A stretch of 64,000 nucleotides of DNA from Hirudinaria manillensis (GCA_034509925.1 CM067527.1:13406001-13470000); one strand, 5' to 3'; numbered from the stretch's first letter, positions 1 through 12,879 are shown. Translations and numbers: made by a program. The notes: generated by a model from the sequence alone, not told the origin.

Positions 1-196
1 TAGTGCATGATTTCCCAGTGCATTTGGCTATACCACTACGGGTCGGATCGAATGGATCATTACAATACGTAATTGATCCATCTCCAATGCACTTGTGACA
101 CTGAATGGCCAAAGTTTCCTCCGTGAAGAACGATAACAATGGAAGGGCAAAGACCAACATCCACAAACAAGTCCTTGCAGGAACATGGAGTTTCAT
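1..196 (-). CDS. Ly6/UPAR (three-finger) domain protein, 5' end only
   Basis: The first coding exon on the minus strand starts with ATG at 196-194 and runs off the left edge. It opens with a long hydrophobic signal peptide (about 35 residues, ending near FTEETLA), followed by QCHKCIGDGS and then a CNDPFDP motif. A C-x2-C start followed by a C-x-DPF motif is typical of Ly6/UPAR proteins of the quiver/sleepless type, which are small secreted or GPI-anchored three-finger proteins. Only about 65 residues are visible, so the rest of the fold and any GPI signal cannot be checked. It could also be another short disulfide-rich secreted protein. Confidence 0.65.
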   Translation of the reverse strand, partial: MKLHVPARTCLWMLVFALPLLSFFTEETLAIQCHKCIGDGSITYCNDPFDPTRSGIAKCTGKSCT

Positions 197-2000
197 ATTT
201 TCTTCAAAAAAATGTATTATAACATTTTTTTTTTAAATTTCTTATTTATCAGAGTTTTGATAAAATATGCTATATACTTAATAATTGATTTAGCATTTAA
301 TATTTTAAAAATAACACTTTTTCATTAATAAAGCTGGTTTGCTAATACGACATTGAATCGAGGGATTTCAATGAAACCTCCATTTAAAAACTTATTTCTA
401 CATTTTCTAATCTTAATATTTTCAAATAAAAATATTTTAATATAAATAATAGTATATTATATATTTTAATATAATAGTAAGCATATAAAGTATATATTAT
501 AATATATAAAGTTCTATATATATAGTATATATATAAATAGCATTTTTAATATAAATACTATTTAATAAAAAATATTTTAAAATATCACAGCATATATATA
601 AATACATTTTTTTACTTGTTTTTTGTATATCTATCTTGATAAACTTTCCTCAATCCCGGATACATCTTATCATAAGAGAGAATTTATAGGCACATTGATT
701 AACTTAACAGCTAGCTGCTTAACGATAAACGACTGCTAGCTACCATTATCCAATTTCATCAAAAACGTCATAGCAGGATGCAGATTGTTGATGTTAAAGG
801 TAAAACCAGTTATATCCTGTTAAAGATTGATTGAGGTCTCCGAAATATGAACCACAATCCTCAGAACAGCTAACTTAGATTAGTGGAACAGATTGGAAAA
901 TTCTCCCGCCTTCCCCTATGTTATTGTTTTAATATTAAACCTTAACTGGTACCTGTTTCGCTTCAAGTTGTTATAAACGATTGCGATTTGAAATTTATTT
1001 TGAAAAAATTAGTTTCGATTTTCAGTTCTAAATTTATTTTCCATCAAAATACGTGACACATTTGCCGAGCTCTCTATGAAATGCGGGTAAAATTTATTAC
1101 CTGTTTCATGACTTGTTTCTGTCAACTACAGCTGCGACTTATCCGCCTAGACTTAGACACAACGAAGAGCTGTTTCGGTACGGATGATCGATTCAGAATA
1201 ACACTTAATCCTAAGTCAGAACTAGAAAGACGATGGGAACAGATTTTAATTTAAATAGTAAGGGTTGTACAGCTGTACAATATATATCTTCTGGATGTTG
1301 CAAATATCAATAAATCCAATCAATACTTTTCAAGCTTTGTTGAGAGGATTGCAAATCACATCCACATCCATTCAAGCACAATTCTTTTGAATCCCATTCA
1401 ACTTAATTTACAACCTACCAGCTTCCTTCCAAACAAGTCCAACAAATGGAATTAACACAACATTCGTCTATATTCTAATATTCAAAGCATCTCATTTCTG
1501 TATATACAGATGGTGTTGATGATATCGATGTGAATTATGGTGTACCTTAACACTAGTTTTAGGACCACTTTTGTTTTATGTCTACAGAATGGCACTTTCA
1601 CTTGTTGAGATAAATAAACAAATAAACAAATAAATAAATAAAAATAAAATAATATATATTAATGAATTAATACGCATATGTTAATGGTTTATATATACAA
1701 ATTGTTTAAGTATTAAATTATAATATTTATAATATTACCACGGTTATTAACTTTATATTTACATATTTACATTAACCATAATTAATCAAATCCGTTAACT
1801 GTGCAAGGACAGTTTATTCTACTTAACAAGGACGTGAATTATTTATCAAAGCGTAAACGTTCTGATTTTCAAAACACGACTGCATCGGTAACCTTGGTAA
1901 ACCGAACTTTCTGACGATCTTTTGGTCCTTTTTGCCAAACTTTACTTCTTAAAAAAATCTATTTAAAACTTGATAAATTGTTTTCAAACAAATTCAAGAA
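197..2000. other. AT-rich intergenic DNA
   Basis: There is no supportable gene here. Positions 420-610 are almost pure A/T with many overlapping small palindromes (tatata and atataat runs). Positions 1612-1650 hold an AAAT/AAAC short repeat. The stretch lies between the minus-strand Ly6-like start and the plus-strand inhibitor gene, so it should hold two promoters, but no clear element can be assigned. Confidence 0.6.
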
Positions 2001-2666
2001 ATGAGGGCTGTTTCGTGTTCCATTGTTGTAATGCTCGTAGGAATTGCAAGGTACGAGATTTTCAGTTAGTCTTCGATGGCTGGTTTCAAATTCATATTTA
2101 AAATATATAAATTAAATAAGTTTTATTAGCATTTAAATTTTAGAAATTGAATTTTTTGACTCCACTGAAATTGAGGAAAATGGTTCTAAGATGTTCCACA
2201 ACTGCTGATAAATCTAGGAGCATCTTCTTTTTGAGGGGTTTCAACTTTTTTATATCAAAAAGATCCATTTTCCTAAATTAACTGCAACTAATGTCATTAA
2301 TAATAAATTATTACAAGAAGTTGGTCTACCATCAATTTCTTGGTTTACATTGCAATGTCTAGCAATGTAAATTTACATTTTCTTGGTTAGATTTAAATGG
2401 CCTTACTTTCATTCATGTAATTTATGTAGCACAACTTTATATGGTCCCTTTGGTAGTCTCAAACTGGGTCAATACAAATGTATAATGTATGTTTATTATG
2501 TTTATTAAATGTAAGTTTGGTCAGTAAAATTTGTTCAGCTGTCAAGAAACAGGTGAAGACGTCAATAACTGGAGTGAATTGTATGGAAAGGCAAGCCCTT
2601 TACTTTTGTATCTTTGGTATTAGACTGATTTCGTCGATAATAAGTTAAATGAAATTATATAATAAA

Positions 2667-2698
<32 letters not shown>

Positions 2699-3052
2699 GT
2701 TTCAAGATCACTTAAAACATAAACTAATTAACTACTTTATTACATTACAACTACTTAACTAAATAATTATTTTTCATTCGTTCAGCACATAATGGAAGCC
2801 TTGATATTTTTCAAGCAGAATTATCCGCATCTTAAGGTGCCCAAATAATTTTCATCTCACACATATTGTTTACACTTCAAAATTTTAATTTAATTTTTTG
2901 GAATAAATAAATAAAATTTAATTTTAATTTTAATTAATTAGATAGAGTTCTTGCCTGAAGGATCGCCAGTAACGGATGACATTAATCTGAGAAGGGTTCG
3001 AGTCTTTCACGATAGCAACGGAACAATTGTCGAAACGCCATACATCTCTTGA
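2001..3052 (+). CDS. Eglin-like serine protease inhibitor 1 (potato inhibitor I family)
   Basis: Four exons (2001-2050, 2539-2590, 2786-2836, 2942-3052) join in frame to 87 residues. Residues 1-17 form a signal peptide; the core carries NWSELYGK and then FLPEGSPVTDDINLRRVRVF. This is the signature of MEROPS family I13 (eglin c, potato inhibitor I): a single-domain canonical inhibitor whose loop between GSPVT and RVRV is presented to a serine protease. By alignment with eglin the P1 residue is Asp. The C-terminus is YIS rather than the usual PHVG. Intron 2 has a GC donor (aag|gcaagc). Exon phases (2,0,0) are identical to the two neighbouring inhibitor genes, which supports tandem origin. AATAAA lies near 3281. 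Confidence 0.85.
2661..2697. repeat. (AAT)n microsatellite in intron
   Basis: A run of about twelve AAT units lies in intron 2 of the first inhibitor gene. Confidence 0.9.
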
Positions 3053-3565
3053 ATGAAGAAGCATATATGACTGATTAATCGAAATTAATATTTTATAAAA
3101 TTAATATAATCGATTAATAATTAATATTAAACATTTTATTTAAAAAAACAACCTTGCCATTTATATTTACCAGCATCGTATAGACATTTCATAACATGAG
3201 TATTGAACGTGACAATTTTTACTGAGCTAGAAAGGTAACTTAATATCAAGCATTTAAAAGTGCAATGACACTTTAATTCTTTAATAAAGTATTTTTAATT
3301 AATAAAATTTGATATTTTGATACTTCCGACCTGAATTGGTTAATTTATTTTGATTTATTTTCCACTATTTTAACTATTAAATGAAATAGAAGCACAAATG
3401 TCCATGAATTCGAATTATTCAGGAAAATGATGATCGATTAAATGCAAATTACAAACAAAATTTTAGAGCCACAAATAAAAATGAATCCAAAAGACAGTTT
3501 TAAATTATTTAAAATTAAAGTTTCGGAATTTTTATGCGTCCACATTTCATCATCACAAAGATTTT
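3053..3565. other. Convergent intergenic spacer
   Basis: This AT-rich spacer lies between the 3' ends of two convergent inhibitor genes. Possible polyadenylation signals (AATAAA) lie near 3281 and 3300 on the plus strand. No coding potential is seen. Confidence 0.6.
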
Positions 3566-4680
3566 TCATCCCTCGATTGGTACGTGGATGACCTTCATTG
3601 TAATTGGGTCGTATATAACGTGAAGTCTGTGGGTCACGAGGTCCATTGTAACTGCGTCATCTTTGGTTATAAATATCACCTAACAGGATATTATTTGACG
3701 TATAATTACTTAATTAAATAAAATAATTAATTAGTTAACCGAATTATTACATACAAATTGCTTTGTGAATTACACAAAATACAACGAAAGCTTTTCAAAT
3801 GCAATATTAAAAAATAATAAATATAATATAATAAATATAAAATAATAATAAAACTACTAACGATGACGGTAATCATAATATGTAATAGTTCTAAAAATAA
3901 CAAATATTTACAATAAAATGTTATTATTAAAAAAAAAAAAATATTGATAATAAAAAAATCATTCAGAACTACGTATATCGGTTCCAAAAATAGAAGGGGC
4001 AAGTACAAAGACACAGACAAGCGAAGTACAAATGAAGACAAAATAAAAAATACAAATAAGTTAATTATAAACACACTTCGAAATGTGGACGATTGGCTTC
4101 TAAAAACCTTCTCGCTTCGTCAACGGTCTGAAAATCATTTTAAAAAAGTACGAAATTAACGAGATTTAAAAATATAATTCACAAAAATACAAACTGTAAT
4201 TTCACGTTGAAATCTCTTTTGAGTTTCAATAACTAATTAAAACTAATTACGTGTTTATTGCGGAATTTATAATAAAAAAATTGTAATTGTAAATTTTGTA
4301 AAACATATTTTACAAATAATTCCTTTTCTCATTAATGAATAATAATTCAACTTGTAATTTATTATTCATAATAATTTGAATTAATAATTTTATATATTAT
4401 ATTTTATTCATAATAATTATATTTAACCTTTCCGAGCAGACCAGGAAAAGATTCGTAATGGTGCTCTACATATTCTTCACTGAAAAGAGACATCGTATTA
4501 GCAGTTATCACGTAAGTTTAACATTACTTTATTTGTCTTTTTTAAATTTTAATTTTTTAAATAAATTATTTTACTATTAAATGTTATCTAAAACGCATAC
4601 AAAACAAAGTATACATACAATGCCAAGACAACAACAACAACTGCAAACAAAAACGCTAAGGCCACTGATATCTTCATCAT
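3566..4680 (-). CDS. Eglin-like serine protease inhibitor 2 (potato inhibitor I family)
   Basis: Minus strand, four exons: 4680-4619, 4479-4428, 4127-4077, 3679-3566, giving 92 residues. The signal peptide begins MMKISVALAFLF. The core reads ESFPGLLGKTVDEARRFLEA and then DDAVTMDLVTHRLHV, matching eglin c almost position for position (SFPEVVGKTVDQAREYF and GSPVTLDLRYNRVRV). The loop differs: GSP is replaced by DDA, the inferred P1 is Met, and the N-R pair before the V-R-V strand becomes H-R. Those arginines normally brace the loop, so inhibition may be altered. Phases match the flanking paralogues. The second ATG (4677) is an alternative start. It lies in inverted orientation between inhibitors 1 and 3. 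Confidence 0.82.
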
Positions 4681-5564
4681 TCAAGGTGTTTACGAGCTAT
4701 CGACGGACGTCCTTTTTGTAGAATTTTCAGCGTTCAAGTCCTGACAAAGGTCAGAGCTGTAGTTTCACTTAAAAAACACTTAAAGTAGAAATTTTAAAAC
4801 TGTTTATTTAGAGTTATATCTTTAGAAAAGTCAAAGTTCGTAATATAACTCAATATTCACTAACAATACACTTCACTCGCTATTCTACTTATAAAGTTTC
4901 TATTACTTATATCTTGTATAATATAATTATTACAGTATTGTATTTTATGATTAAATAATATTCCTATTACGAGTCTTAAATTGAAGTCGCCTTAAACTTT
5001 ATGACAGAAATGTTGTTATTCATTTATCATCCATAAATGGATCAAAAAGCAATTTTTTTTCTTTTTGCTACAGAGGCACAGTTGTTGACATATCGGATGA
5101 GTTGAAAATTATCAGGAAACAAATGCAGATTCGACAATAGTTGGCATATTTTTTGTTCAGAATATATAATAATAATAATAAAAATTAATAATAATAATTA
5201 TAATAATAACAACAATAATACTATATAATAATAATAATAATAATTATTATTATTATTATATAGTATAGTTATTATTATATAGTATAATCATAATGATAAT
5301 AATAATAAAAATAATTATTATTATTAATAAACATAATAATAATGATAATAATAATAAAAAAAATAAAATAATAATAAAAAATTAAATAATAATAAAAAAT
5401 TAAATATAATATCAACGACAACAATAATATGCCGCAGACAAAACAGTAGACCCCAAAATCTTATTCAAATCTTTGGACTTCGTTCAACAGAGTTGTTTTA
5501 ATTTTAAACATGAAATGCTGTCTCGGAACAGAGACTCGGCAAATGAATTGAAGGAAAACAGAAG
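4681..5564. other. Divergent intergenic region with AT-rich trinucleotide block
   Basis: This region lies between the 5' ends of inhibitors 2 and 3, so it should carry both promoters. Positions 5165-5400 are a degenerate AAT/ATT block whose two orientations face each other (AAT-rich then ATT-rich), so it can fold on itself. No gene is seen. Confidence 0.6.
5165..5400. repeat. Degenerate AAT/ATT repeat with inverted halves
   Basis: Long runs of AAT and ATT units alternate, including two copies of a tattatatagtata motif near 5254-5285. Confidence 0.8.
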
Positions 5565-6612
5565 ATGAGAATTTATTTCGTTCTCAGTTTCTTGCTGATT
5601 TTGAGATCGTAAGTCATTCATTTTTGTAAAACTTTTACTTTAAACTAAAAAAATAAAATTAAAATTTCGAATTGATGATTTAATTGCATTAAATATTGTT
5701 CATTTAAATTTAAATGTTAAATATTTTAGCTAAATTCACTTTTATTATTAAATTTTACCTATTTAGTATTTCATGAGTCGCAATTATTTTTGGTATCAAT
5801 ATTACATAAAACTATTTTATTATGTTAAAATTAAAATGAAATATGATGGTTAAAAATATTTTACAAATCTTGCATGTATCCTTAGATGGCTCGATTATAA
5901 CTATTATTTTATGTAAACAAAGCGACAATGATAAGAATATGTTAAATCGTACCAAAATATAATTGAATTGATACAATTATTCCTCAATTTCTCAATTAAA
6001 GTTTTATTCCAGAGTACAAAATACAGACATACCGCATTGGCCTGAGTTAGTTGGACTGGTAAGCTGCTTAGTTAAGTCATAATTTATTCTCAAGCGTGTC
6101 GTAAACACTTCATTTATTTACTCTTGCTAGTCCATAACATAACCCCTCATCTTATAATTATCTTCCCTCCTCAGCATATTAATGATGTCAGCACCTTTTT
6201 CCAAAAATATCCCGACCTAGAGGTTAGGAAACTTATTTTCTTTAGATGATTTATTTTTGAATATAATTTTATAAACTTATTTCATTTATTACATAACAAG
6301 TTCTACATTACGATGTTATTGTAAAGCTCTGACTTATAATATCATTTCGCGACCTTACTCAAAAAAAAATTATAAATCAAAATAATTTTAAAAATCAATA
6401 TGGCTTGATTAATCCACGATTTATATTTATGTATTTATTAACGATTTTATTATTATTATTATTTGTTTGTAATACCCCAAAATTCAAATTGTACAATGCA
6501 GGTTTATTTCTTGCCGGTAGGATCACCAGTCACTGAGGATTACCGCTTCAATAGAGTCAGGGTTTACCACAACGATAGCGGTATTGTTGTTGAGATACCA
6601 CACGTTGGGTGA
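5565..6612 (+). CDS. Eglin-like serine protease inhibitor 3 (potato inhibitor I family)
   Basis: Four exons (5565-5608, 6013-6058, 6175-6222, 6502-6612) give 82 residues. A signal peptide (MRIYFVLSFLLILRS) is followed by HWPELVGL, then VYFLPVGSPVTEDYRFNRVR and a C-terminal IPHVG. This is the most eglin-like of the three: the WPELVG start, the RFNRVRV arginines that support the binding loop, and the PHVG end are all kept. The inferred P1 is Glu, which is unusual because eglin has Leu and potato inhibitors usually have hydrophobic or Met residues. An acidic P1 suggests a target such as a Glu-specific serine protease; that is inference. AATAAA lies near 6869. Confidence 0.88.
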
Positions 6613-7855
6613 TTTCAAAATGATCAACTGTTTATTGAAGATTCGACAATATTATTCGTTGACATTTGTATCTTGGCTTAGAAACTTGAGACGACCCCGT
6701 CGATATACAACATTTAATTTAAAGTATACCAATACCAATGATTTAAATATTTTAATAGAGAATAGAATATAGTTTAACAAAGAAAAGCTGTTAGAAATTA
6801 TACGTCGTTGAAACTTTTGAAATGAAACTATGTTTAACGATAAATAATCATATTTATTACAATTATCAATAAACAAAGGTTTTTTAAATTTTATTGATTT
6901 TGAAATAATTAAGCTAATAAAATATTCAATATAGTTTTATAAATTACAATTAATGATCTTTTATTAAACCACCAAAGTTACCTGCAATATATATTATTAA
7001 TACGTATTACCCATTCTGACCAAAAAACAATCAATTCTCAAAACCTAACCAAACTGTAAATTATGGACATCAACGATCAGATTTCTTCTGAAGCTGTCCC
7101 TCAGTCCAGGAAATCGTAGAAGCTCAGTCTTCAGATCCAGTTGAGACTCCATCTCAACAAGAAAATCCAGAAGGAAATCCACCTGGAAAGGTAATAGGAC
7201 CAATTTGGTGCATGCGCTGTCATAAAGAGCGCGTATTTTATACTCCCGTACTAGAATGCGAATGTACCTATATTTTTTTCTATAAAAAACAGAGAACGTT
7301 ATGCGCAAATGTGGAATAAATATATAATCATTAACTAAAATCGTCTTTTGAATAAATGGAACTAAAAAAAATAATAAATGAATATTTACCAAAATAAATG
7401 ATTTTTGTACCTTAAGCATTACACTACGCAGTTAATTGCATTTATGTTTAACTGGAAAAATATGACGGGCTGTAAATGCTGTAAATTTTGAAATACATTA
7501 ATAAATGCAATTTATAAATGAAAAAAAAGTTATTAAATTCCTTTGTTTGAAGTAAATTTTAATATATTAAAAATCTCAAAGGAAACCACAAGATTCAAAA
7601 AGTTTGTTTTATGTTTTTTTCCATGAAGAATAAACAATATTAATGTCATAATAATCACGAATTAAGAGGTTTTTATTGTGGATTCGCGTGGTATTGAATA
7701 TAAAATAAATAAGAAGGTATTTGCAGAAGTTATCGTATTTTGTGTGCTGCAAAAATAACACGGAAAGACCTGAAGAAACAGGTTAGAGTAAAGATAAAAA
7801 TAAAGAACAAGCATCCCTATAAATACATAGAACTTTCAGTATTTCAAATCACTGC
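6613..7855. other. Intergenic region with a broken coding-like block
   Basis: Near 7062-7191 the plus strand reads like protein: MDINDQISSEAVPQ starts in one frame, then a frame change near 7105 is needed to continue as EIVEAQSSDPVETPSQQENP up to a GT at 7192. This may be a dead gene fragment or chance. From about 7440 to 7855 the sequence is the promoter-proximal part of the duplicated unit shared with 14270-14644. Confidence 0.45.
7818..7825 (+). promoter_or_regulatory. TATA box of metalloprotease copy 1
   Basis: TATAAATA lies 38 bases before the ATG at 7856. Copies 2 and 3 have a TATA element at nearly the same distance, which suggests short 5' leaders and strong focused promoters. Confidence 0.55.
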
Positions 7856-10800
7856 ATGAAGATGGTTTTAATCGGGTATATTATACTCGCAATATTTGTA
7901 GTTCATGGCAAGGCAGAAACTGTGCAACCAGAAGGTGAATACAAAGCTATTTTATCGTTTTAAATATCTGTAGAAATTTCCAAAAACATTATCTATAGAA
8001 ATCAAAATAATATGTAAACAGATATCAGCGTAAACTGGACCAACAGTACGCCATCGAATCAAGACATACACCCTTCTCTACCAGACAATGTTCTCATCAC
8101 CCTCACAATAGACAACGAAACTGCTGAACTCAACTTGACTAAAAATCAAAGAGATAACTTTGAAGATATCCCAGTGCTCATTGGAGGAAGTGGTAATGTT
8201 TCGGTGTGGCACCACAACAGAGATGAGGTTGGTTTTGAATATTTTGAATATTCATTGATCCGCTTCCATAGATTAATTCATTCATTATTCGGGTTACAAC
8301 ATTATAATATTAATGTACAGATATATGTTTCATCTTTTAAAGACAATGGGTATTATTAAAATCCATGATTAAAATTTAAAAAAAAAGGCAAAGGTCACAT
8401 ATTTTGTAATTTGAATTTTGACAGCAACTTAGCGTATACAACGACCAATCGAAGGATGCTTCATTCAGTGTGGTTCTGAAGAAGGAAAATGGGACGACCA
8501 TTACAGAATATGTAAGAAATGCTTTGTAATATTTTTTATAGAAGCGCTTTACTATATTATCCCATATTTTCTGCCTTTAAAATTTGAAGTTCAAAAATTA
8601 ATTTCTTAAAATTAATTAAAGTTTTGAATCTATTCCAGTATGGTTCTTTTGTCCACAAAGACATCAAATACACCTTATCACCAAAGATTTATCATGAAGC
8701 GTCTAACAAATCAAGCGATGTTGTTCACCAGTTCAAACTGAATGGCACTGAATACGTTGTTTTCATCGACAAAGTGAACCAAACTGTAGAAGCCGGTAAA
8801 ACCACATAGTTTCATTACATTAATGAATTTTTGGACTACAACTTTTAATTTTATAAAAACATTAATGGATTTTTTTTTAAATTTAATTTTTGCATAAAAA
8901 TCCACTTGTTTCTTTTGAAATTTTCGTAGTGGATGACGATGTTGAAGAAAGAGGAACCACATATCAGCGTGAGTTTTCAAAAATTCCTGCTCGAAAATAA
9001 TTTTTATTATAAATATAATAATGTTTAATTATAAAAGTTCTGCAACTTATAAATTAAATAATATTACCTAATCACCGTAAACTCTGCAGCTGGACCGTCT
9101 ACCACCAGCGGCCCAGTTGAAACTACAGGTAAATATAATTTTAGAGCAAAATAGTAATTTCGAAATTTTATAATCTGTGATATCTTTGTCATTTTTGTTA
9201 ATTTAATAATCGTTGCTGTTCAATACATATCTATATGCCTATATTACTGAAGCAATGTATCACATTATCTCTGGCATCTAACGTTTGCTTGAAATCAATA
9301 AATAAATTATTAAGAAATAAAATATTGAAAAGATACTGATAATAATCAAAACTAATTTTAAAGAATTTACACCATTATTGATAAATAATTCCATTTATTT
9401 ATAATTCCAGCCGAGGTTATGCAAGTAACAACTCCTAAACCTGCAGAGACATCGCTTCCAAGGGAAACCGGTTGTGAGAATAATTCCTTAAATAATGGAT
9501 TTGAAAAATAAAAATCACTGATGAATTTAAAAATTGCGTAAACATTCTGAAAATTGAAACAATTTTTTTTAAACCAAATATCTAAATGAGCACGATGAAG
9601 GGTTAGCTCAAATGATTTCTTCACTATACTTGGCTTAGGTGAAGCAGGTATTAGAAGTATACCCAATATTCAAATCCCAGATCGCCCCTTTAAGATAACT
9701 GAGTTCGGACGCAGGCAGGATTGATACCGCAACGATTCTTTTCATTATTAGAACCGCAAAGGTCTAAAAACAACTCCAGAAAAGATGTTGTAGTATTTGT
9801 TATCGTTTTAAAAGTTTAATTTCAAAAGACTATCTGAACGGATTCCTTACTGTCGGACTGACTTTGAAGAACTCTTTTTCATCTCACCAGCCCACTCGTT
9901 GTTTATCTTAAAATTGGTTGTCGGTCATATTAGAAGCCCGTTTAGGGCTGACTGACTGTAAATATAAATAATAATTAATTGATGTTAAGCGATTAGGAGG
10001 TTCTGTGAAATCATTTATTAATATTGTTATTTCCTCTTCTTCTCGGCTTTAATTACATTTTTTTTAATTTAAATTTTCAGTGAACTGTGGAAATAATTCA
10101 GTCGAAACACCAAGATCGGCAAGAAGAAAGAGAGCTACTTTGACTCAACTGCTGGTAGACGTTATGCTTATAATCGATTATTCCATGTACAACAGGTATG
10201 ATGAATGTCATTAACGCAATTTAATAATTAACGATTGATTAAGTCGGCATAATGACTATTACAATAATATATTATTACAGTAACTTTTAAAATTTTGCTA
10301 TAATTATTTTTGCAATAATCATTTTGGTTTACTCCAAAAGCTTTATCATTTTTTTTACAGATGGTACACCATGAACAACCTTGACGAGAAAAAAACGATT
10401 GAAAGAATGCGTTACTATTTGGCACACGTTATAAATGGGGTAGGATTACATAATTTGTTAAACAAATTAATTAATCCCTAAATTTAAAAGAATCAATTGA
10501 TAAAATAATTAACAAATATATTTAAAAAAAATATGTTTAGCAAATTTATTTGTATTCAGGTAAACAACGTTTATGCAACAATGGCCTCACCAAAACTCTC
10601 TGTCAGTATCGTTGAAATTTACATAGCCGTGGTAAGTTTATTTAATATACCACAATATAATGTACAATAGGCATTTTAAATATTTTATGCCAAATTTCAG
10701 TAATCTTTTTGGAGAAAAACAATTCTATTCTGATAATAAACCAGTGGTACTTCTAACCAATTTACAAATTCAACGAATACGTTTATTTCAGAAACGATAC

Positions 10801-12879
10801 ACGATGTAAATATATATACAACGATATATATACGATATTTCAGGAACCCCAGCATTCGTGGTTTTTTGAAGATCCACAAATAAAAAATCAATTGGATAAT
10901 AAAAGGGCAAACTTTGAAAAGGCTTTGGCAGAATTCCGCAAATGGGTTTTGGAACACAAGGCTGCAGATGGGGAGCAACCAAATCAGGAACGGTTTTTGC
11001 CAAACCACGACATTGCAGTTGCTTTTACTGAGTACGTTTGACGTAAGCGTTAGATATGACGATTGTTAGTCTAAAATAAAAATTTATTAATTCTACTTAA
11101 TTAATAATAAAATGCAAGAAAATGACTTTTACAGTTACAGCGAAAGTCCAACTGAAGGATTAGCATATCTCAGGACCGTCTGTGGAGACCATGCAATGGG
11201 TATTATTCACGAAAAAGGACAATTTGATACCATTACCTGTGCAGCTCATGAAATGGCACATGTGTAAGTTTTTCACATTTTAGGATCAGATTAGAAGCTT
11301 TGAGTGATTTTTATATTTTATCCAAATATCCATTCTTACTCCTACGTTTCGGATTTTATTATGGTTATTAATATATATTATGAAATCATTAGGAAATATT
11401 GTCCATACACACATTTTTCTGAACAAGGTTTGCAAATTGGCAGTTAATTTTGTCCTTTAAAATTTGGGGTTTTTTTTCAGACTCGGAAGCAAGCACGATG
11501 GGACTGGCAACAACTGCGATCCATACGATCATTACCTCATGTCTCCTGTAATGACCAACACAAAAATAGAGAACAGAGACACTCTTTCACGTTGCACCAT
11601 GCAACAGATTGTGGACAAAGCCATGGAATTGGAACGGTAGATATAAAAGATTATTTTTATTCCAACAAATTATGCAATTTGAATAACATTTAAAGTTTAT
11701 TTTACACTTTGCTTAACATAATCTTGTAATAATGTAAAAGATAATGCGGTGCTAACTTTGTCATCCATGGCTGACATGACCTTTTAGGTTTAACAAAAAT
11801 TGCATGGATGTGAGAAAAACACAAAAGAAGAAAGTAAATCTTGATAAATTACTGGATCGTCATCCAGGTGCTCGCTTTAGTGTCGATGAACAATGTCAGC
11901 TAAAATTTGGCAATTTGGATTACAAATTCTGCTCGGTTAGAAGTTTATCCACTTTATGAAGGAATGGGAATCTCTAAGTTGTGTAAACGCAGTCTCATTT
12001 TAAATTCCAAATCGTGTCTCATTAACTTTAGCAAGGTGAAGACACTGCCAAAACTATTTGCAAACAAATGAAATGTCTGAATAAAAAAGACAACAAATGC
12101 TATAATGGACATCCTTTGGCTCTCGACGGTACACCTTGCGGCAGAGGAAAATGGTGTAAAAAAGGAAAATGTGTCTCTGGTGCTCCACAACAACCAGGTA
12201 TAAAAGGTAAGTTGAAATCGATTTATCTTCATTTAACTTATTGGTATCACTACATTTAGAATCATAATAACGCATTAAAGAATGCATGGACTTGAACTTT
12301 GAAAATGATAATGTACAATATAATTATTGTATATCTGAAAATATCTGATAATTTAAATATCCCTTTAATTTCCAATATATTTAACAGGTAATTTCTTTGT
12401 TTTTCTCACAGACAAATGCACCTTTGGGGATATGAGCGATGCCTTCAAATTTAATAATGTATTAATGAACTGCAGAGACGTAGAAAGACAACCAGAATCA
12501 TGCTATAGTTTATATCAATGGTGTTGCGATACGTGCCAAAGGATTAAGGAGAAAAAAAGTAAATAAAAACAATAGATGTTTTATCAAAACTCCAAAGTGA
12601 CAGCCATATTTCTTGCTGAGTCAAAGCTATGATAATAAGCTAAGTTTGTTTTTATCTAATTTATAAAATTTAAAAAAAAAAAAAACAGATACCGGTCTGT
12701 CAGGATGTGATTACGGAGACCGAGGTATGAAGATAAGTGTCGAAGGAAGAATTCGAGGATGCGACGTGGTTTACGAAAGACCAGATGCTTGCGGTCAACC
12801 AAATATTAAAACGTACTGCTGCGACAGTTGCAAGAAAGCAACACAATCTTACGGTAGATCCAGTAGCAGGCGATATTGA
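7856..12879 (+). CDS. Secreted ADAMTS-like metalloprotease, copy 1 (one PLAC-like doublet)
   Basis: Seventeen exons: 7856-7934, 8022-8227, 8425-8511, 8639-8795, 8930-8968, 9090-9128, 9411-9470, 10081-10195, 10361-10439, 10560-10631, 10844-11031, 11135-11263, 11481-11636, 11788-11935, 12032-12206, 12412-12558, 12689-12879; 688 residues. Order: signal peptide (1-22); reprolysin-type prodomain (about 30-235) with many N-glycosylation sites; Cys225 and a furin-type RRKR at 237-240; catalytic domain with HEMAHVLGSKHD (412-423) and Met-turn YLMSPVM (Met437); a region ending in LKFGNLDYKFC; ADAMTS-type cysteine-rich GTPCGRGKWC (about 550-560). No thrombospondin repeat follows; two six-cysteine modules (577-688) ending CCDTC and CCDSC close the protein. 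All zinc ligands are present, so it should be an active secreted endopeptidase. Substrate unknown. The last exon looks chimeric (see findings). Confidence 0.88.

Noticed and set aside
16..60. Possibility that the window is bacterial because of the PstS domain
   Set aside because: The PstS coding sequence is split by introns, fused to a metazoan-type receptor pseudokinase and sits among spliced animal genes.
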